A DNA stretch of 8,146 nucleotides from an uncultured Treponema sp. (GCA_947165795.1 CAMVBP010000087.1:1-8146); one strand, 5' to 3'; positions 1-6,111 are shown, numbered from the stretch's first letter. Translations and numbers: made by a program. Notes: generated by a model not told the origin, from the letters alone.

Positions 1-2
1 AA

Positions 3-32
3 AAAATAGTTGAATATTATAAACCTGGTTAA
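3..32 (+). CDS. Possible 3' end of an upstream operon gene
   Basis: One open frame enters from the left edge and reads KIVEYYKPG before a TAA at 30-32. That stop lies 12 bases before the LCP gene ATG at 45, a spacing typical of co-transcribed genes. The other two forward frames stop earlier (TAG at 7-9, TGA at 11-13), so any of the three could be the true end of the upstream gene. In related bacteria, genes of the obg-nadD-yqeK group often precede lytR and rsfS, but nine codons are too few to identify this one. No promoter is visible here, so the downstream genes are presumably transcribed from outside the window. Confidence 0.3.
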   Translation, partial: KIVEYYKPG

Positions 33-44
33 TAGAGGTATTTG

Positions 45-1232
45 ATGAGAAAGTTAAAAAATGAACAGAAAGGATTATTATTTGTAATTTCTATAATTAT
101 TATTGCCGTTCTGCTTACAATATATTTTGCAATCTATTTGCAGTCAGATGCAGTAGAAGACTATCTGCAGGAAAACTCTTTATTAAAAACTCTTTTTATT
201 GTAGAAGACGAAGATGATTCTGTTTTGTTTTCGAATGTTCTTGTATATAACAAGGAGTCTCAAAAAGGTGCGCTAATTAATATTCCTGGTTACACCGGTG
301 CAATTTACCGAACACTGGGAAGAACAGACAGAATAGATGCCGTTTATGAAGAAGTAGATGTTCAGTCTTTTAAAAGTGAAATTGAAAGCATGCTCGGAAT
401 AAAAATTCCGTTCTATGTAATAATCGGTTTTAATGATTTTATTAAGCTTTCTGATTATCTTGGCGGAATAAGAGTATTTGTTTCAGAACCGATTGATATG
501 GTTTCTGAATCGGGAGAAAGATTTTTGCTTCCTTCTGGTTCCATAAATCTTGATGGAGATAAAATTACATCTTATCTTCATTACAAACATGAAGAAGAAA
601 CTGAGAGTGATGTTCAGGACAGATACCAGAACGTAATGCAGTCTTTCTTTACACGTTTGCATGAAAAGAAATATGAAATTTTTATAAAGAAAAATTATAA
701 GATTTTTAAAACCTGCTTAAAGTCTAATCTGGATGATGATGAAGAAAAGACTTTATTAAAGTTAATTTCCGAGATGGATGCCGAGTCCAGCATAAGACAG
801 ACAATTACAGGTTCTTTGCGTAATGTCGGAAAACAGCAGCTTTTAATGCCGGACAATAACGGTGAATTTATTAAAGAGGCTGTAAGACAGACAACAAATC
901 TTCTTGCAACAACAGAAGACGGAATGAGCGGTCGTGTTTATGTACTGGAAATTCAAAATGGAACAACAGTTCAAGGTCTTGCAAGAAATACTGCATTGCT
1001 TTATCAGCGTGCTGCTTATGATGTTCTTAGCCCTGTTAATGCAGACAGAAATGATTATGCACAGACAGTAATTGTTGACCATATTGGAAATAAAGAAGTT
1101 GCGAATTTGATAGGTGAGTTCATTCACTGTACAAATATTGTTGATGAAGAAGAAGCTTATTCTTCTGGTGCAAATGTTGATTTTACAATTATTCTTGGTC
1201 AGGACTTTAATGGCCGTTACGTTGTAAAATAA
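45..1232 (+). CDS. Membrane-anchored LCP (LytR-CpsA-Psr) family protein with C-terminal LytR_C domain
   Basis: The protein is 395 residues. A short basic N-terminus is followed by one membrane helix (about 11-32), so most of the chain lies outside the membrane. Residues about 58-205 fit the LCP core: LINIPGYTG (78-85 region), LGIKIPFYVIIGFNDFIKLSDYLGG pattern at 117-141, and a QDRYQNVMQ segment (191-199) matching the family's D..R..RQ motif. Residues about 296-385 fit LytR_C (VYVLEIQNGTTVQGLA, then NADRNDYAQTVIV). LCP enzymes classically move polyprenyl-phosphate-linked glycans to the cell wall. Here two arginine-bearing motifs are altered: SIPRD reads NIPGY, and the YxRxR-like motif reads HYKH. 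Classical ligase activity is therefore uncertain. ATG45 is chosen over TTG42 because AGAGG (34-38) sits 6 bases before ATG45. rsfS follows after 31 bases. Confidence 0.82.
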   Translation: MRKLKNEQKGLLFVISIIIIAVLLTIYFAIYLQSDAVEDYLQENSLLKTLFIVEDEDDSVLFSNVLVYNKESQKGALINIPGYTGAIYRTLGRTDRIDAVYEEVDVQSFKSEIESMLGIKIPFYVIIGFNDFIKLSDYLGGIRVFVSEPIDMVSESGERFLLPSGSINLDGDKITSYLHYKHEEETESDVQDRYQNVMQSFFTRLHEKKYEIFIKKNYKIFKTCLKSNLDDDEEKTLLKLISEMDAESSIRQTITGSLRNVGKQQLLMPDNNGEFIKEAVRQTTNLLATTEDGMSGRVYVLEIQNGTTVQGLARNTALLYQRAAYDVLSPVNADRNDYAQTVIVDHIGNKEVANLIGEFIHCTNIVDEEEAYSSGANVDFTIILGQDFNGRYVVK

Positions 1233-1263
1233 AAGAAGTGCATAGGTTATAAGGAGTTATATA

Positions 1264-1611
1264 ATGAAAACAACAGAACAGAAGGCTTGTGAAATTGCTA
1301 AATTAATGGAAGAAGGGAAGGGAGATAATGTTCTTGTTCTTGATATAAGCGGATTGAACAGCTGGACAGATTATTTTGTTATTGTAACTGTTTCAAGTTC
1401 AACACTCCAGCAGGGTTTGCTTAAACAGATTAAGGATTATATTAAAGATAACGATCTTGAAATTCATAAAACAAACCGCAAAATGCCGGACGGCGATGAC
1501 TGGTTCCTTGTAGATTTAGGAAATATTGTTGTTCATCTTATGTCAGAAAGTGCAAGGGAATTTTATAATCTGGAAAAATTGTGGTTTAAAGGAAAGCAGC
1601 TGGAATTTTAA
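1264..1611 (+). CDS. rsfS: Ribosome silencing factor RsfS (Iojap/YbeB family)
   Basis: RsfS binds ribosomal protein L14 on the large subunit and blocks joining with the small subunit, lowering translation under nutrient limitation. The 115-residue length is normal for the family. Diagnostic segments are VLVLDISGLNSWTDYFVIVT (23-42), DDWFLVDLGNIVVHLMS (78-94) and AREFYNLEKLW (97-107). The usual EG in the middle of the domain is replaced by a KTNRKMPDGD stretch, a mild divergence. A strong AAGGAG (1251-1256) lies 7 bases before the ATG. It follows the LCP gene closely and is the last gene of the operon, ending about 30 bases before a hairpin terminator. Pairing of an LCP gene with rsfS is a common arrangement in several bacterial groups. 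Confidence 0.93.
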   Translation: MKTTEQKACEIAKLMEEGKGDNVLVLDISGLNSWTDYFVIVTVSSSTLQQGLLKQIKDYIKDNDLEIHKTNRKMPDGDDWFLVDLGNIVVHLMSESAREFYNLEKLWFKGKQLEF

Positions 1612-1641
1612 TTGAACAGTTTTTGCAAAACTAAGATACGT

Positions 1642-1676
1642 AAAAAAAAACATAGCGTGTACGCTATGTTTTTTTT
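1642..1676. terminator. Bidirectional Rho-independent terminator
   Basis: CATAGCGT (1651-1658) pairs perfectly with ACGCTATG (1661-1668). The stem is flanked by nine A (1642-1650) and eight T (1669-1676). It therefore has a U-tail in both directions, terminating the LCP-rsfS operon on the plus strand and the acidic-protein gene on the minus strand, whose stop is only 6 bases away. Confidence 0.9.
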
Positions 1677-1681
1677 ATTTA

Positions 1682-1945
1682 TTATTCTTCATCATCAAAA
1701 CGGCTTCTGTAAGATGCGTAGCCGTCTTCTTCTTCTACATCATCATAAGGTTCATCAATATCTTCTTCTTCTTTGAAGACGTCATCGTAGTATAAATCTG
1801 ATTCATCATCAAAATCATCTAGAATTTCATCATCTTCTTCTTCGTCATCGAAATCATCATCGAAATCGTCGTCAAAACCATCATCAAAATCGTCATCAAA
1901 CGAAAGCGACATAGAAAAATCATCATATTCAGAAAGTGAAGACAT
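1682..1945 (-). CDS. Very acidic Asp/Glu-rich small protein, function unknown
   Basis: The protein is 87 residues, with 46 Asp/Glu against 3 Lys/Arg by my count, so strongly negative and low-complexity. Residues 17-32 are four tandem tetrads, DDDF DDGF DDDF DDDF, encoded by four 12-bp units (1850-1897). Nine Phe and six Tyr are spread among the acids. There is no signal peptide, membrane helix or cysteine, so it is probably cytoplasmic and disordered. The gene is supported by AGGGG (1951-1955) 5 bases before the ATG, a good promoter (1973-2001) and a terminator just past the stop. It is monocistronic, divergent from cheR and convergent with rsfS. I do not recognise a family. A DNA- or RNA-mimic, cation binder or acidic chaperone-like tail protein are all guesses. 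Confidence 0.75.
   Translation of the reverse strand: MSSLSEYDDFSMSLSFDDDFDDGFDDDFDDDFDDEEEDDEILDDFDDESDLYYDDVFKEEEDIDEPYDDVEEEDGYASYRSRFDDEE
1850..1897 (-). repeat. Four 12-bp in-frame tandem repeats encoding DD(D/G)F
   Basis: Four consecutive 12-base units of the form GAY-GAY-GAY/GGT-TTY lie within the acidic-protein gene. Gain or loss of a unit would keep the reading frame and change the length of the acidic tract. Confidence 0.7.
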
Positions 1946-1972
1946 AATTACCCCTGTAACCCCTTTTGCTAT

Positions 1973-2001
1973 AATTTAATTGTAAAAGGGCTTTATGTCA
2001 A
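1973..2001 (-). promoter_or_regulatory. Sigma-70-type promoter of the acidic-protein gene
   Basis: On the minus strand a perfect TTGACA (plus 1996-2001), a 17-bp spacer and TAAATT (plus 1973-1978, 4 of 6 to TATAAT) lie about 28 bases before the ATG. The predicted start near 1966 gives a leader of about 20 bases with two GGGG-containing Shine-Dalgarno-like motifs. A 7-bp inverted repeat, CCCTTTT (1961-1967) and AAAAGGG (1984-1990), encloses the -10 and could be an operator. Confidence 0.7.
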
Positions 2002-2078
2002 CTAGTAGGGTAAATTCCTTAGGGCATTATAAGGCTTTTATAATAAAAAATAATTCGATTATTGAAATAAAAAATCCT

Positions 2079-2107
2079 TTTACTTTTTAAATAAAACAGA
2101 GTATAAT
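2079..2107 (+). promoter_or_regulatory. Promoter of cheR-cheB, giving a leaderless mRNA
   Basis: TTTACT (2079-2084, 4 of 6 to TTGACA), a 17-bp spacer and a perfect TATAAT (2102-2107) are seen. Only 7 bases (2108-2114) separate the -10 from the cheR ATG, so transcription should start at or next to the A of the ATG. There is no Shine-Dalgarno. A second TATAAT at 2039-2044 has no convincing -35. Confidence 0.65.
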
Positions 2108-2114
2108 TAAATTT

Positions 2115-2936
2115 ATGTTGGAAGTATTAAATGATGCAGACTATGAACTGTATAGAAAACTGATTTACGATGAGAGTGGCATTACATTTTCTGATACAAA
2201 CCGATCAATTCTTGATAGTAGAATTAAAGAGCTTCTCAGAAAGAAAAATATAGCAACTCCAGCTGAATACCTCGCTATTGTTCAAAAAAATCCTGATGAA
2301 ATGAAGGAAATGTTGGATTCCTGTACAACGAATCTTACAAGATTTTTCAGAAATCAGCCACATTTTGATGCTTTCGAGAATTATGTAATTCCCCATGTTG
2401 TAGAACATAAAAAGGCTGCTGGAAATGATAGAACTATAAAAATCTGGAGTGCGGGCTGTTCCACTGGCGAAGAGCCATACACAATTGCAATGATTATGAA
2501 AGAAATTTGTCCGGCAGGTTTTGATTTTAAAATAACTGCTTCGGATCTTTCTTTAAAATGTCTTATGACTGCTCAGCAGGGCTTTTATGCAGATGCTAAA
2601 GTTGATGGTGTTCCAGAAGCATATCTTTCCAAATATTTTACAAAGGTAGAAGGCGGATATCAGATTAAGGATGATGTAAAGAATACAATTCATTTTGACT
2701 ATCATAATCTTCGAAATGATTCTGGAGCAAGAAATCTTGATGTAATTTTCTGTCGAAATGTTCTCATCTATTTTGATGAGCCGGCACAACTTGCTGTAAT
2801 AAATAGATTTTACAATTCAATGGCTCCTCAGTCATATTTGTTTATTGGGCATTCAGAGTCTTTGTTCGGAATGAAAACAGATTTTGAATTCCTAAAAACG
2901 GAGTGGGCTTGTTTTTATTCTAAAAATCAAAAATAA
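2115..2936 (+). CDS. cheR: Chemotaxis receptor glutamate methyltransferase CheR
   Basis: CheR uses S-adenosylmethionine to methylate glutamates on chemoreceptors, the forward half of sensory adaptation, in the cytoplasm at receptor arrays. The 273 residues match the family length. Residues 1-75 are the helical N-terminal domain with its typical SGITF...SRIKELL pattern. TTNLTRFFRN (71-80) is the conserved stretch linking the two domains. WSAGCSTGEEPYT (111-123) is the SAM-binding motif, ASDLS (142-146) supplies the acidic ligand region, and FCRNVLIYF (212-220) and LFIGHSESL (242-250) are family signatures. The start is fixed by the expected N-terminus, although it has no Shine-Dalgarno and a TATAAT ends 7 bases upstream. 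cheB follows after 14 bases. No receptor, cheA or cheW gene is in the window. Confidence 0.95.
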   Translation: MLEVLNDADYELYRKLIYDESGITFSDTNRSILDSRIKELLRKKNIATPAEYLAIVQKNPDEMKEMLDSCTTNLTRFFRNQPHFDAFENYVIPHVVEHKKAAGNDRTIKIWSAGCSTGEEPYTIAMIMKEICPAGFDFKITASDLSLKCLMTAQQGFYADAKVDGVPEAYLSKYFTKVEGGYQIKDDVKNTIHFDYHNLRNDSGARNLDVIFCRNVLIYFDEPAQLAVINRFYNSMAPQSYLFIGHSESLFGMKTDFEFLKTEWACFYSKNQK

Positions 2937-2950
2937 AATCGAGGAATGTT

Positions 2951-4150
2951 ATGGAAGATATTCAGGTTTTAGTTTGTGATGATTCCGCTTTGATGCGAAA
3001 TTTAATTGGGCGTATAATTGATGAAACCTGTGGTATGGCTGTATGTGGAAAAGCCGAAAATGGTGAAGACCTGCTGGAAAAGCTTAAAACACTTAAGCCG
3101 GATGTAATTTTACTTGATATTGAAATGCCGAAAATGAACGGCGTTGAATTCTTAAAGAAGCGCAAGGAATTAAAGATTCAGGTTCCTGTAGTTATTCTTT
3201 CAAGTATTGCAACTGAAGGTGCTGCAGTTACTATGCAGTGTCTTTCTCTTGGTGCTTCAGATTTTATTACAAAACCTGGTGCAGCTTCTGTTACTCTTAA
3301 AATTGGTGATGTTTCAAAAGATATCATTGAATATGTTGCGGCTTATGGCGGTGCTTATGCGGCTGTATGCGGTAAAAAAGTATATGATGCAGATTTCTTT
3401 GCTCATCAGATAAAATTAAAGCAGGCTGAAAAGGCTGTAATTGCCAAAAAAGGTGAAGATGCTGCTAAAGCTGCGTCTATTACAGCAAGCGATGTGCTTC
3501 CTAGTACATGGTTCCAGTCGAAGCCAAAAGAAGCTGTTGTAATTAAGCCGGAACGAGAAGGCGGAAAAATTGATATTATTGCTATAGGAATCTCTACAGG
3601 AGGTCCTAATGCCTTGCGCGATGTATTTAAAGATATCGATCCAAATATGAAGCAGCCTATTCTTGTAGTTCAGCATATGCCAGCTGGTTTTACAAAGGAG
3701 TTTGCAGCCAGTCTTGATGCAATTTGTCCTTTAACAGTTACAGAGGCAGTTGACGGAGAACCTATTTTAGATAGTCATGTATATATTGCTCCCGGCGGAT
3801 ATCATATGTTTGTAGAACATCGTCCATTGGGTAATTTTATTAAGCTTTCTCAGGATCCTCCAAGAAACGGACACAGACCTTCCTGTGATGTTTTGTTTGA
3901 ATCTGTTGCTAAGATTTTCCAGAACCATTCACTTGGTGTAATTATGACCGGAATGGGAAGGGACGGAGCTGCAGAGCTTGCAGAAATGCGTAAGAAAGGT
4001 GCATGGACTTTAGGACAGGATAAGGAATCTTCTATTGTATATGGAATGCCAAAGGTTGGATTTGAACTTGGCGGCGTTCAAAAGCAGGTTCCTCTTGCAA
4101 ATATGGCTGATGAAATCAGTAAGCTTGCAAAAGATCATTTAATTGCTTAA
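2951..4150 (+). CDS. cheB: Chemotaxis response regulator and protein-glutamate methylesterase CheB
   Basis: CheB removes methyl groups from chemoreceptors, and can deamidate them, when phosphorylated by CheA, opposing CheR. The receiver domain (about 4-122) has the acidic pair D10/D11, phospho-acceptor D56 in LLDIEMP, S84 and K108 in the TKP motif. The methylesterase domain (about 206-395) has catalytic S215 (GISTGGP), H242 (QHMP) and D338 (MTGMGRDG), the full triad. The linker (about 125-205) is roughly 80 residues, Ala/Lys-rich, making the protein 399 residues against the more usual 340-380. GAGGA (2941-2945) lies 5 bases before the ATG. It is co-transcribed with cheR. Its TAA overlaps the stop codon of the opposing small membrane protein gene. 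Confidence 0.96.
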   Translation: MEDIQVLVCDDSALMRNLIGRIIDETCGMAVCGKAENGEDLLEKLKTLKPDVILLDIEMPKMNGVEFLKKRKELKIQVPVVILSSIATEGAAVTMQCLSLGASDFITKPGAASVTLKIGDVSKDIIEYVAAYGGAYAAVCGKKVYDADFFAHQIKLKQAEKAVIAKKGEDAAKAASITASDVLPSTWFQSKPKEAVVIKPEREGGKIDIIAIGISTGGPNALRDVFKDIDPNMKQPILVVQHMPAGFTKEFAASLDAICPLTVTEAVDGEPILDSHVYIAPGGYHMFVEHRPLGNFIKLSQDPPRNGHRPSCDVLFESVAKIFQNHSLGVIMTGMGRDGAAELAEMRKKGAWTLGQDKESSIVYGMPKVGFELGGVQKQVPLANMADEISKLAKDHLIA

Positions 4151-4395
4151 TTCTGTTCGTTATTAGAATCTGTATTTTGCGGGGTATGAATCTTTATCAT
4201 AGGATTTATACCCCTTGTTTTTATAAATATTATTAGTGTTGGAATTAAGAAAAAAACAATTGTAAGCAGGTATCTCATTAATTCCGGCATGATTTTTTCA
4301 TTTAATAATTCATAAAGCTTTGGTCCAAAAAAGCATGCGGCGCCTGAAAAAATAAGCGGAATGAAAAGTAATAAAATATTTACTGCCTTTTTCAT
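4147..4395 (-). CDS. Small two-helix membrane protein, function unknown
   Basis: The protein is 82 residues, with a hydrophobic helix at about 5-25, a short charged connector (YELLNEKIMPEL region) and a second helix at about 41-59. A polar Asn-rich tail (about 60-82) follows. The first helix could instead be a signal peptide, but no clear cleavage site is seen. Its ATG overlaps the TGA of the upstream TPR gene in an ATGA arrangement, implying translational coupling. Its stop shares bases with the cheB stop. The tail codons also encode the cheB terminator hairpin, which may constrain that part of the protein. I do not recognise a family. It is probably a membrane partner of the TPR protein, judging only from coupling. 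Confidence 0.72.
   Translation of the reverse strand: MKKAVNILLLFIPLIFSGAACFFGPKLYELLNEKIMPELMRYLLTIVFFLIPTLIIFIKTRGINPMIKIHTPQNTDSNNEQN
4181..4222 (+). terminator. Rho-independent terminator of cheR-cheB inside the opposing ORF
   Basis: GGGGTATGAATC (4181-4192) pairs with GATTTATACCCC (4203-4214) over 12 bp with a single G-U wobble and a 10-base loop, followed by TTGTTTTT. It begins 31 bases after the cheB stop. The hairpin lies in codons for the C-terminal tail of the minus-strand membrane protein. On the minus strand it is not followed by a T-run, so it should act only on the plus strand. Confidence 0.78.
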
Positions 4396-4904
4396 AGCTC
4401 TTTAATCCTTTCTTCGCAGGCTTTTTCACCTTTTTTATTATTCAGCTGACTGTATGTGTCTTTTAAATTATAAAGCGCATCTTCGTAATACGGGTTAATA
4501 GAAACTGCCTGTTCAAAATATTCAGCGGCGAGATTAAAATTTTCCTTATTAAATTCAGTTACGCCCAAAAGATTCCATAAATGTGTTGAGAGTGGATTGT
4601 AATCAAGGCCTTCTTCACAAATATACTGAACCTGATCGTAATCCTTCTGCATTAAACACAGAGTTGCATAAGTTTCTACAACATCTTCATTGTCGGGAAC
4701 AAGATTCCAGGCATTCTCCAATGCGTTCCTTGCATCCGAAAGTTTTCCCTGATCCCTGAATGTAATTCCCATGTTATACCAGAGAAGATAATTATTGTTA
4801 TCTATAGTTATTGCGCGTTTAAAACAGGCAATTGCTTCATTATACGAGCCGTTAGATGCGAGAAGTATTGCCTGATTATTTAATGTTTCAGATTTTTCTA
4901 TCAT
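4392..4904 (-). CDS. TPR-repeat protein
   Basis: The 170 residues are almost entirely tetratricopeptide repeats, helical pairs that mediate protein-protein contacts. Four 34-residue repeats are visible at about 6-39, 40-73, 74-107 and 108-141, with the usual G/A-F/Y-P pattern (for example YNMGITFRDQGKLSDARNAL and LAAEYFEQAVSINP). A partial fifth helix pair follows. There is no signal peptide or membrane segment, so it is likely a cytoplasmic scaffold. GGAAG lies 4 bases before the ATG, within the 13-base gap after the polyprenyl synthase gene, so the two are co-transcribed. Its stop overlaps the start of the small membrane protein gene. The partner bound by the repeats cannot be read from the sequence. 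Confidence 0.88.
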   Translation of the reverse strand: MIEKSETLNNQAILLASNGSYNEAIACFKRAITIDNNNYLLWYNMGITFRDQGKLSDARNALENAWNLVPDNEDVVETYATLCLMQKDYDQVQYICEEGLDYNPLSTHLWNLLGVTEFNKENFNLAAEYFEQAVSINPYYEDALYNLKDTYSQLNNKKGEKACEERIKEL

Positions 4905-4917
4905 ATATCTTCCAGTG

Positions 4918-5955
4918 TTATAATTCCAGAAGCTTTTTCGGAATCATATTTAAGAATAAATTTTCAATTTCTTTTGAATTAAACTTCTTGGAATTTTCTT
5001 CAATAAGTTTTAATCCAATTTCCAAAGCAGCCTTTATGGAATTTTTTTCTTCAAGCAGGGAAATGCATTTTTCAACTGCAGGAGAATTAATTCCGGCGTT
5101 TTTAGCTTCATTCATATATTCTGCAATTAATTTTTTATCCTGAGGATTATTTTTAATGTGAAGAATTACCGGCAGGCTTTTTTTTCCTTCCGTTATGTCA
5201 TCTCCGCGCTGCTTACCAGGGTTTCCTGTAGTAAGGTTAATAACGTCGTCGATTATCTGAAAGCCTATACCAATGTTTGCGGCAATCTGTCCGGCATTTT
5301 CTGTTTTTTCAGGATCGTTTCCGGCACAAACAGAACCAAGACTGGCCGCTAAAGAGGCGAGGGTACCGGTCTTACATTTTACCATTGTGTAATATTCTTC
5401 TTCCGTAGGATAGTAAGAACTGTCTCTGTGCCATTTAATATCAAGCGCCTGTCCAAGATGAAGCTTTCGCAATTCATTGGTGTAAAGCCTGTAAAGCAAA
5501 AGCTTTGTTTTATCACTTATATTCTGATTTTCTATGCAGGCAGAAGCTTCAAAATACAGCCAGGATGCAGAATTTATTGCAGTGTCGATTCCATAGGTAA
5601 TGTGAGCAGCAGGCTTTCCGCGGCGTAAATCAGCGCCGTCTTCAATATCATCATGAATTAAACTTGCCGTATGAACAAATTCAACTAAAGGAGTTAGGGC
5701 GCAGGCTGTTTCGTAAGATAGTTTACCTTCATTTTTTTCATTCAGGTAATAAAGAATCATAAGAAGGGGACGCCATCTTTTTCCGCCAAGTTTAATTAGA
5801 TTTTTATTGGGTTCAATCAATGTAATAAAATTGTCTTCGGAAAAAGAGCCTTTGCCAAAAGATGAAGAAATCCAGCGGGCATCTGCTTTGTCGGGTAGGG
5901 AATAATCCAGTGCTTTTTCTATGTCCTGCAATATAACATTTATTTCTTTATCCAT
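4918..5955 (-). CDS. Trans-polyprenyl diphosphate synthase (isoprenyl synthetase family)
   Basis: This family condenses isopentenyl diphosphate onto an allylic diphosphate to make C15-C40+ trans-prenyl chains. GGKRWRP (57-63) binds isopentenyl diphosphate. The first aspartate-rich motif is DDIED (102-106) followed by LRRGKP. KTG (195-197), FQ (232-233) and the second metal motif DDVIN (236-240) follow, then GDDITEGKKSLP (251-262). The last aspartate of the second motif is Asn, a variant also known in some geranylgeranyl synthases. The residue five before the first motif is Ala (A97), lacking the bulky side chain of many farnesyl synthases, which hints at longer products, but product length cannot be settled by eye. 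The length of 345 is normal. It is the first gene of the operon. The -10 ends 6 bases before the ATG and no Shine-Dalgarno is present, suggesting a leaderless mRNA. Confidence 0.92.
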   Translation of the reverse strand: MDKEINVILQDIEKALDYSLPDKADARWISSSFGKGSFSEDNFITLIEPNKNLIKLGGKRWRPLLMILYYLNEKNEGKLSYETACALTPLVEFVHTASLIHDDIEDGADLRRGKPAAHITYGIDTAINSASWLYFEASACIENQNISDKTKLLLYRLYTNELRKLHLGQALDIKWHRDSSYYPTEEEYYTMVKCKTGTLASLAASLGSVCAGNDPEKTENAGQIAANIGIGFQIIDDVINLTTGNPGKQRGDDITEGKKSLPVILHIKNNPQDKKLIAEYMNEAKNAGINSPAVEKCISLLEEKNSIKAALEIGLKLIEENSKKFNSKEIENLFLNMIPKKLLEL

Positions 5956-5961
5956 ATTTAA

Positions 5962-5990
5962 AGTATATAAAACTTTTTAAGTTAAGACAA
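5962..5990 (-). promoter_or_regulatory. Promoter of the polyprenyl synthase-TPR-membrane protein operon
   Basis: On the minus strand TTGTCT (plus 5985-5990, 4 of 6), a 17-bp spacer and TATACT (plus 5962-5967, 5 of 6 to TATAAT) are seen. Only TTAAAT separates the -10 from the ATG at 5955, so the predicted transcript begins at the start codon. It lies 28 bp from the first DnaA-box pair. Confidence 0.62.
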
Positions 5991-6017
5991 ATGAAAAATT
6001 TTACTTTTTTTAGTTAT

Positions 6018-6048
6018 TTATACACAAGTTATCCACATTAGCTACACA
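6018..6048 (+). other. DnaA-box cluster, left
   Basis: Two perfect matches to the DnaA box TTATNCACA occur in the same orientation, TTATACACA (6018-6026) and TTATCCACA (6029-6037), starting exactly 11 bp apart. A third degenerate unit 11 bp further (6040-6048) keeps only the CACA end. The shared spacing puts them on one face of the helix, as in origin DnaA arrays. Confidence 0.65.
6021..6040. repeat. 20-bp direct repeat, copy 1
   Basis: The sequence tacacaagttatccacatta is identical to 6234-6253, 213 bp to the right. It contains one full DnaA box and the end of the preceding one. Confidence 0.9.
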
Positions 6049-6111
6049 AAAAAAATTAAAAAAACGTGTCAATATATTTTTTGAAAAAAAATGAAAAAAA
6101 AATAAAAAAAA
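6048..6111. other. Phased A-tracts, probable curved and easily unwound DNA
   Basis: A-runs of 8, 9 and 8 start at 6084, 6094 and 6104, exactly 10 bp apart, with separators TG and T. Two further runs of 8 and 7 start at 6048 and 6058. Helically phased A-tracts bend DNA. The segment is nearly pure A/T and directly follows the left DnaA-box cluster, where an unwinding element would sit. Confidence 0.6.

Noticed and set aside
42..47. TTG at 42 as the start of the LCP gene
   Set aside because: The Shine-Dalgarno AGAGG ends only 3 bases before TTG42 but 6 before ATG45, so ATG45 is the better start.
843..1127. Antisense ORF inside the LCP gene
   Set aside because: Cys/Ile/Asn-rich translation typical of a shadow frame. 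It lies opposite well-conserved LytR_C sequence.
2039..2044. Second TATAAT upstream of cheR
   Set aside because: No recognisable -35 at 16-18 bp. In AT-rich DNA such hexamers are expected by chance. It remains a fallback if the leaderless start is wrong.
3044..3052. TGTGGAAAA, a one-mismatch DnaA box on the minus strand inside cheB
   Set aside because: Isolated, imperfect and within coding sequence, so likely chance.
4856..5143. Plus-strand ORF opposite the polyprenyl synthase and TPR genes
   Set aside because: Shadow of two convincingly conserved minus-strand genes, with no ribosome-binding site.
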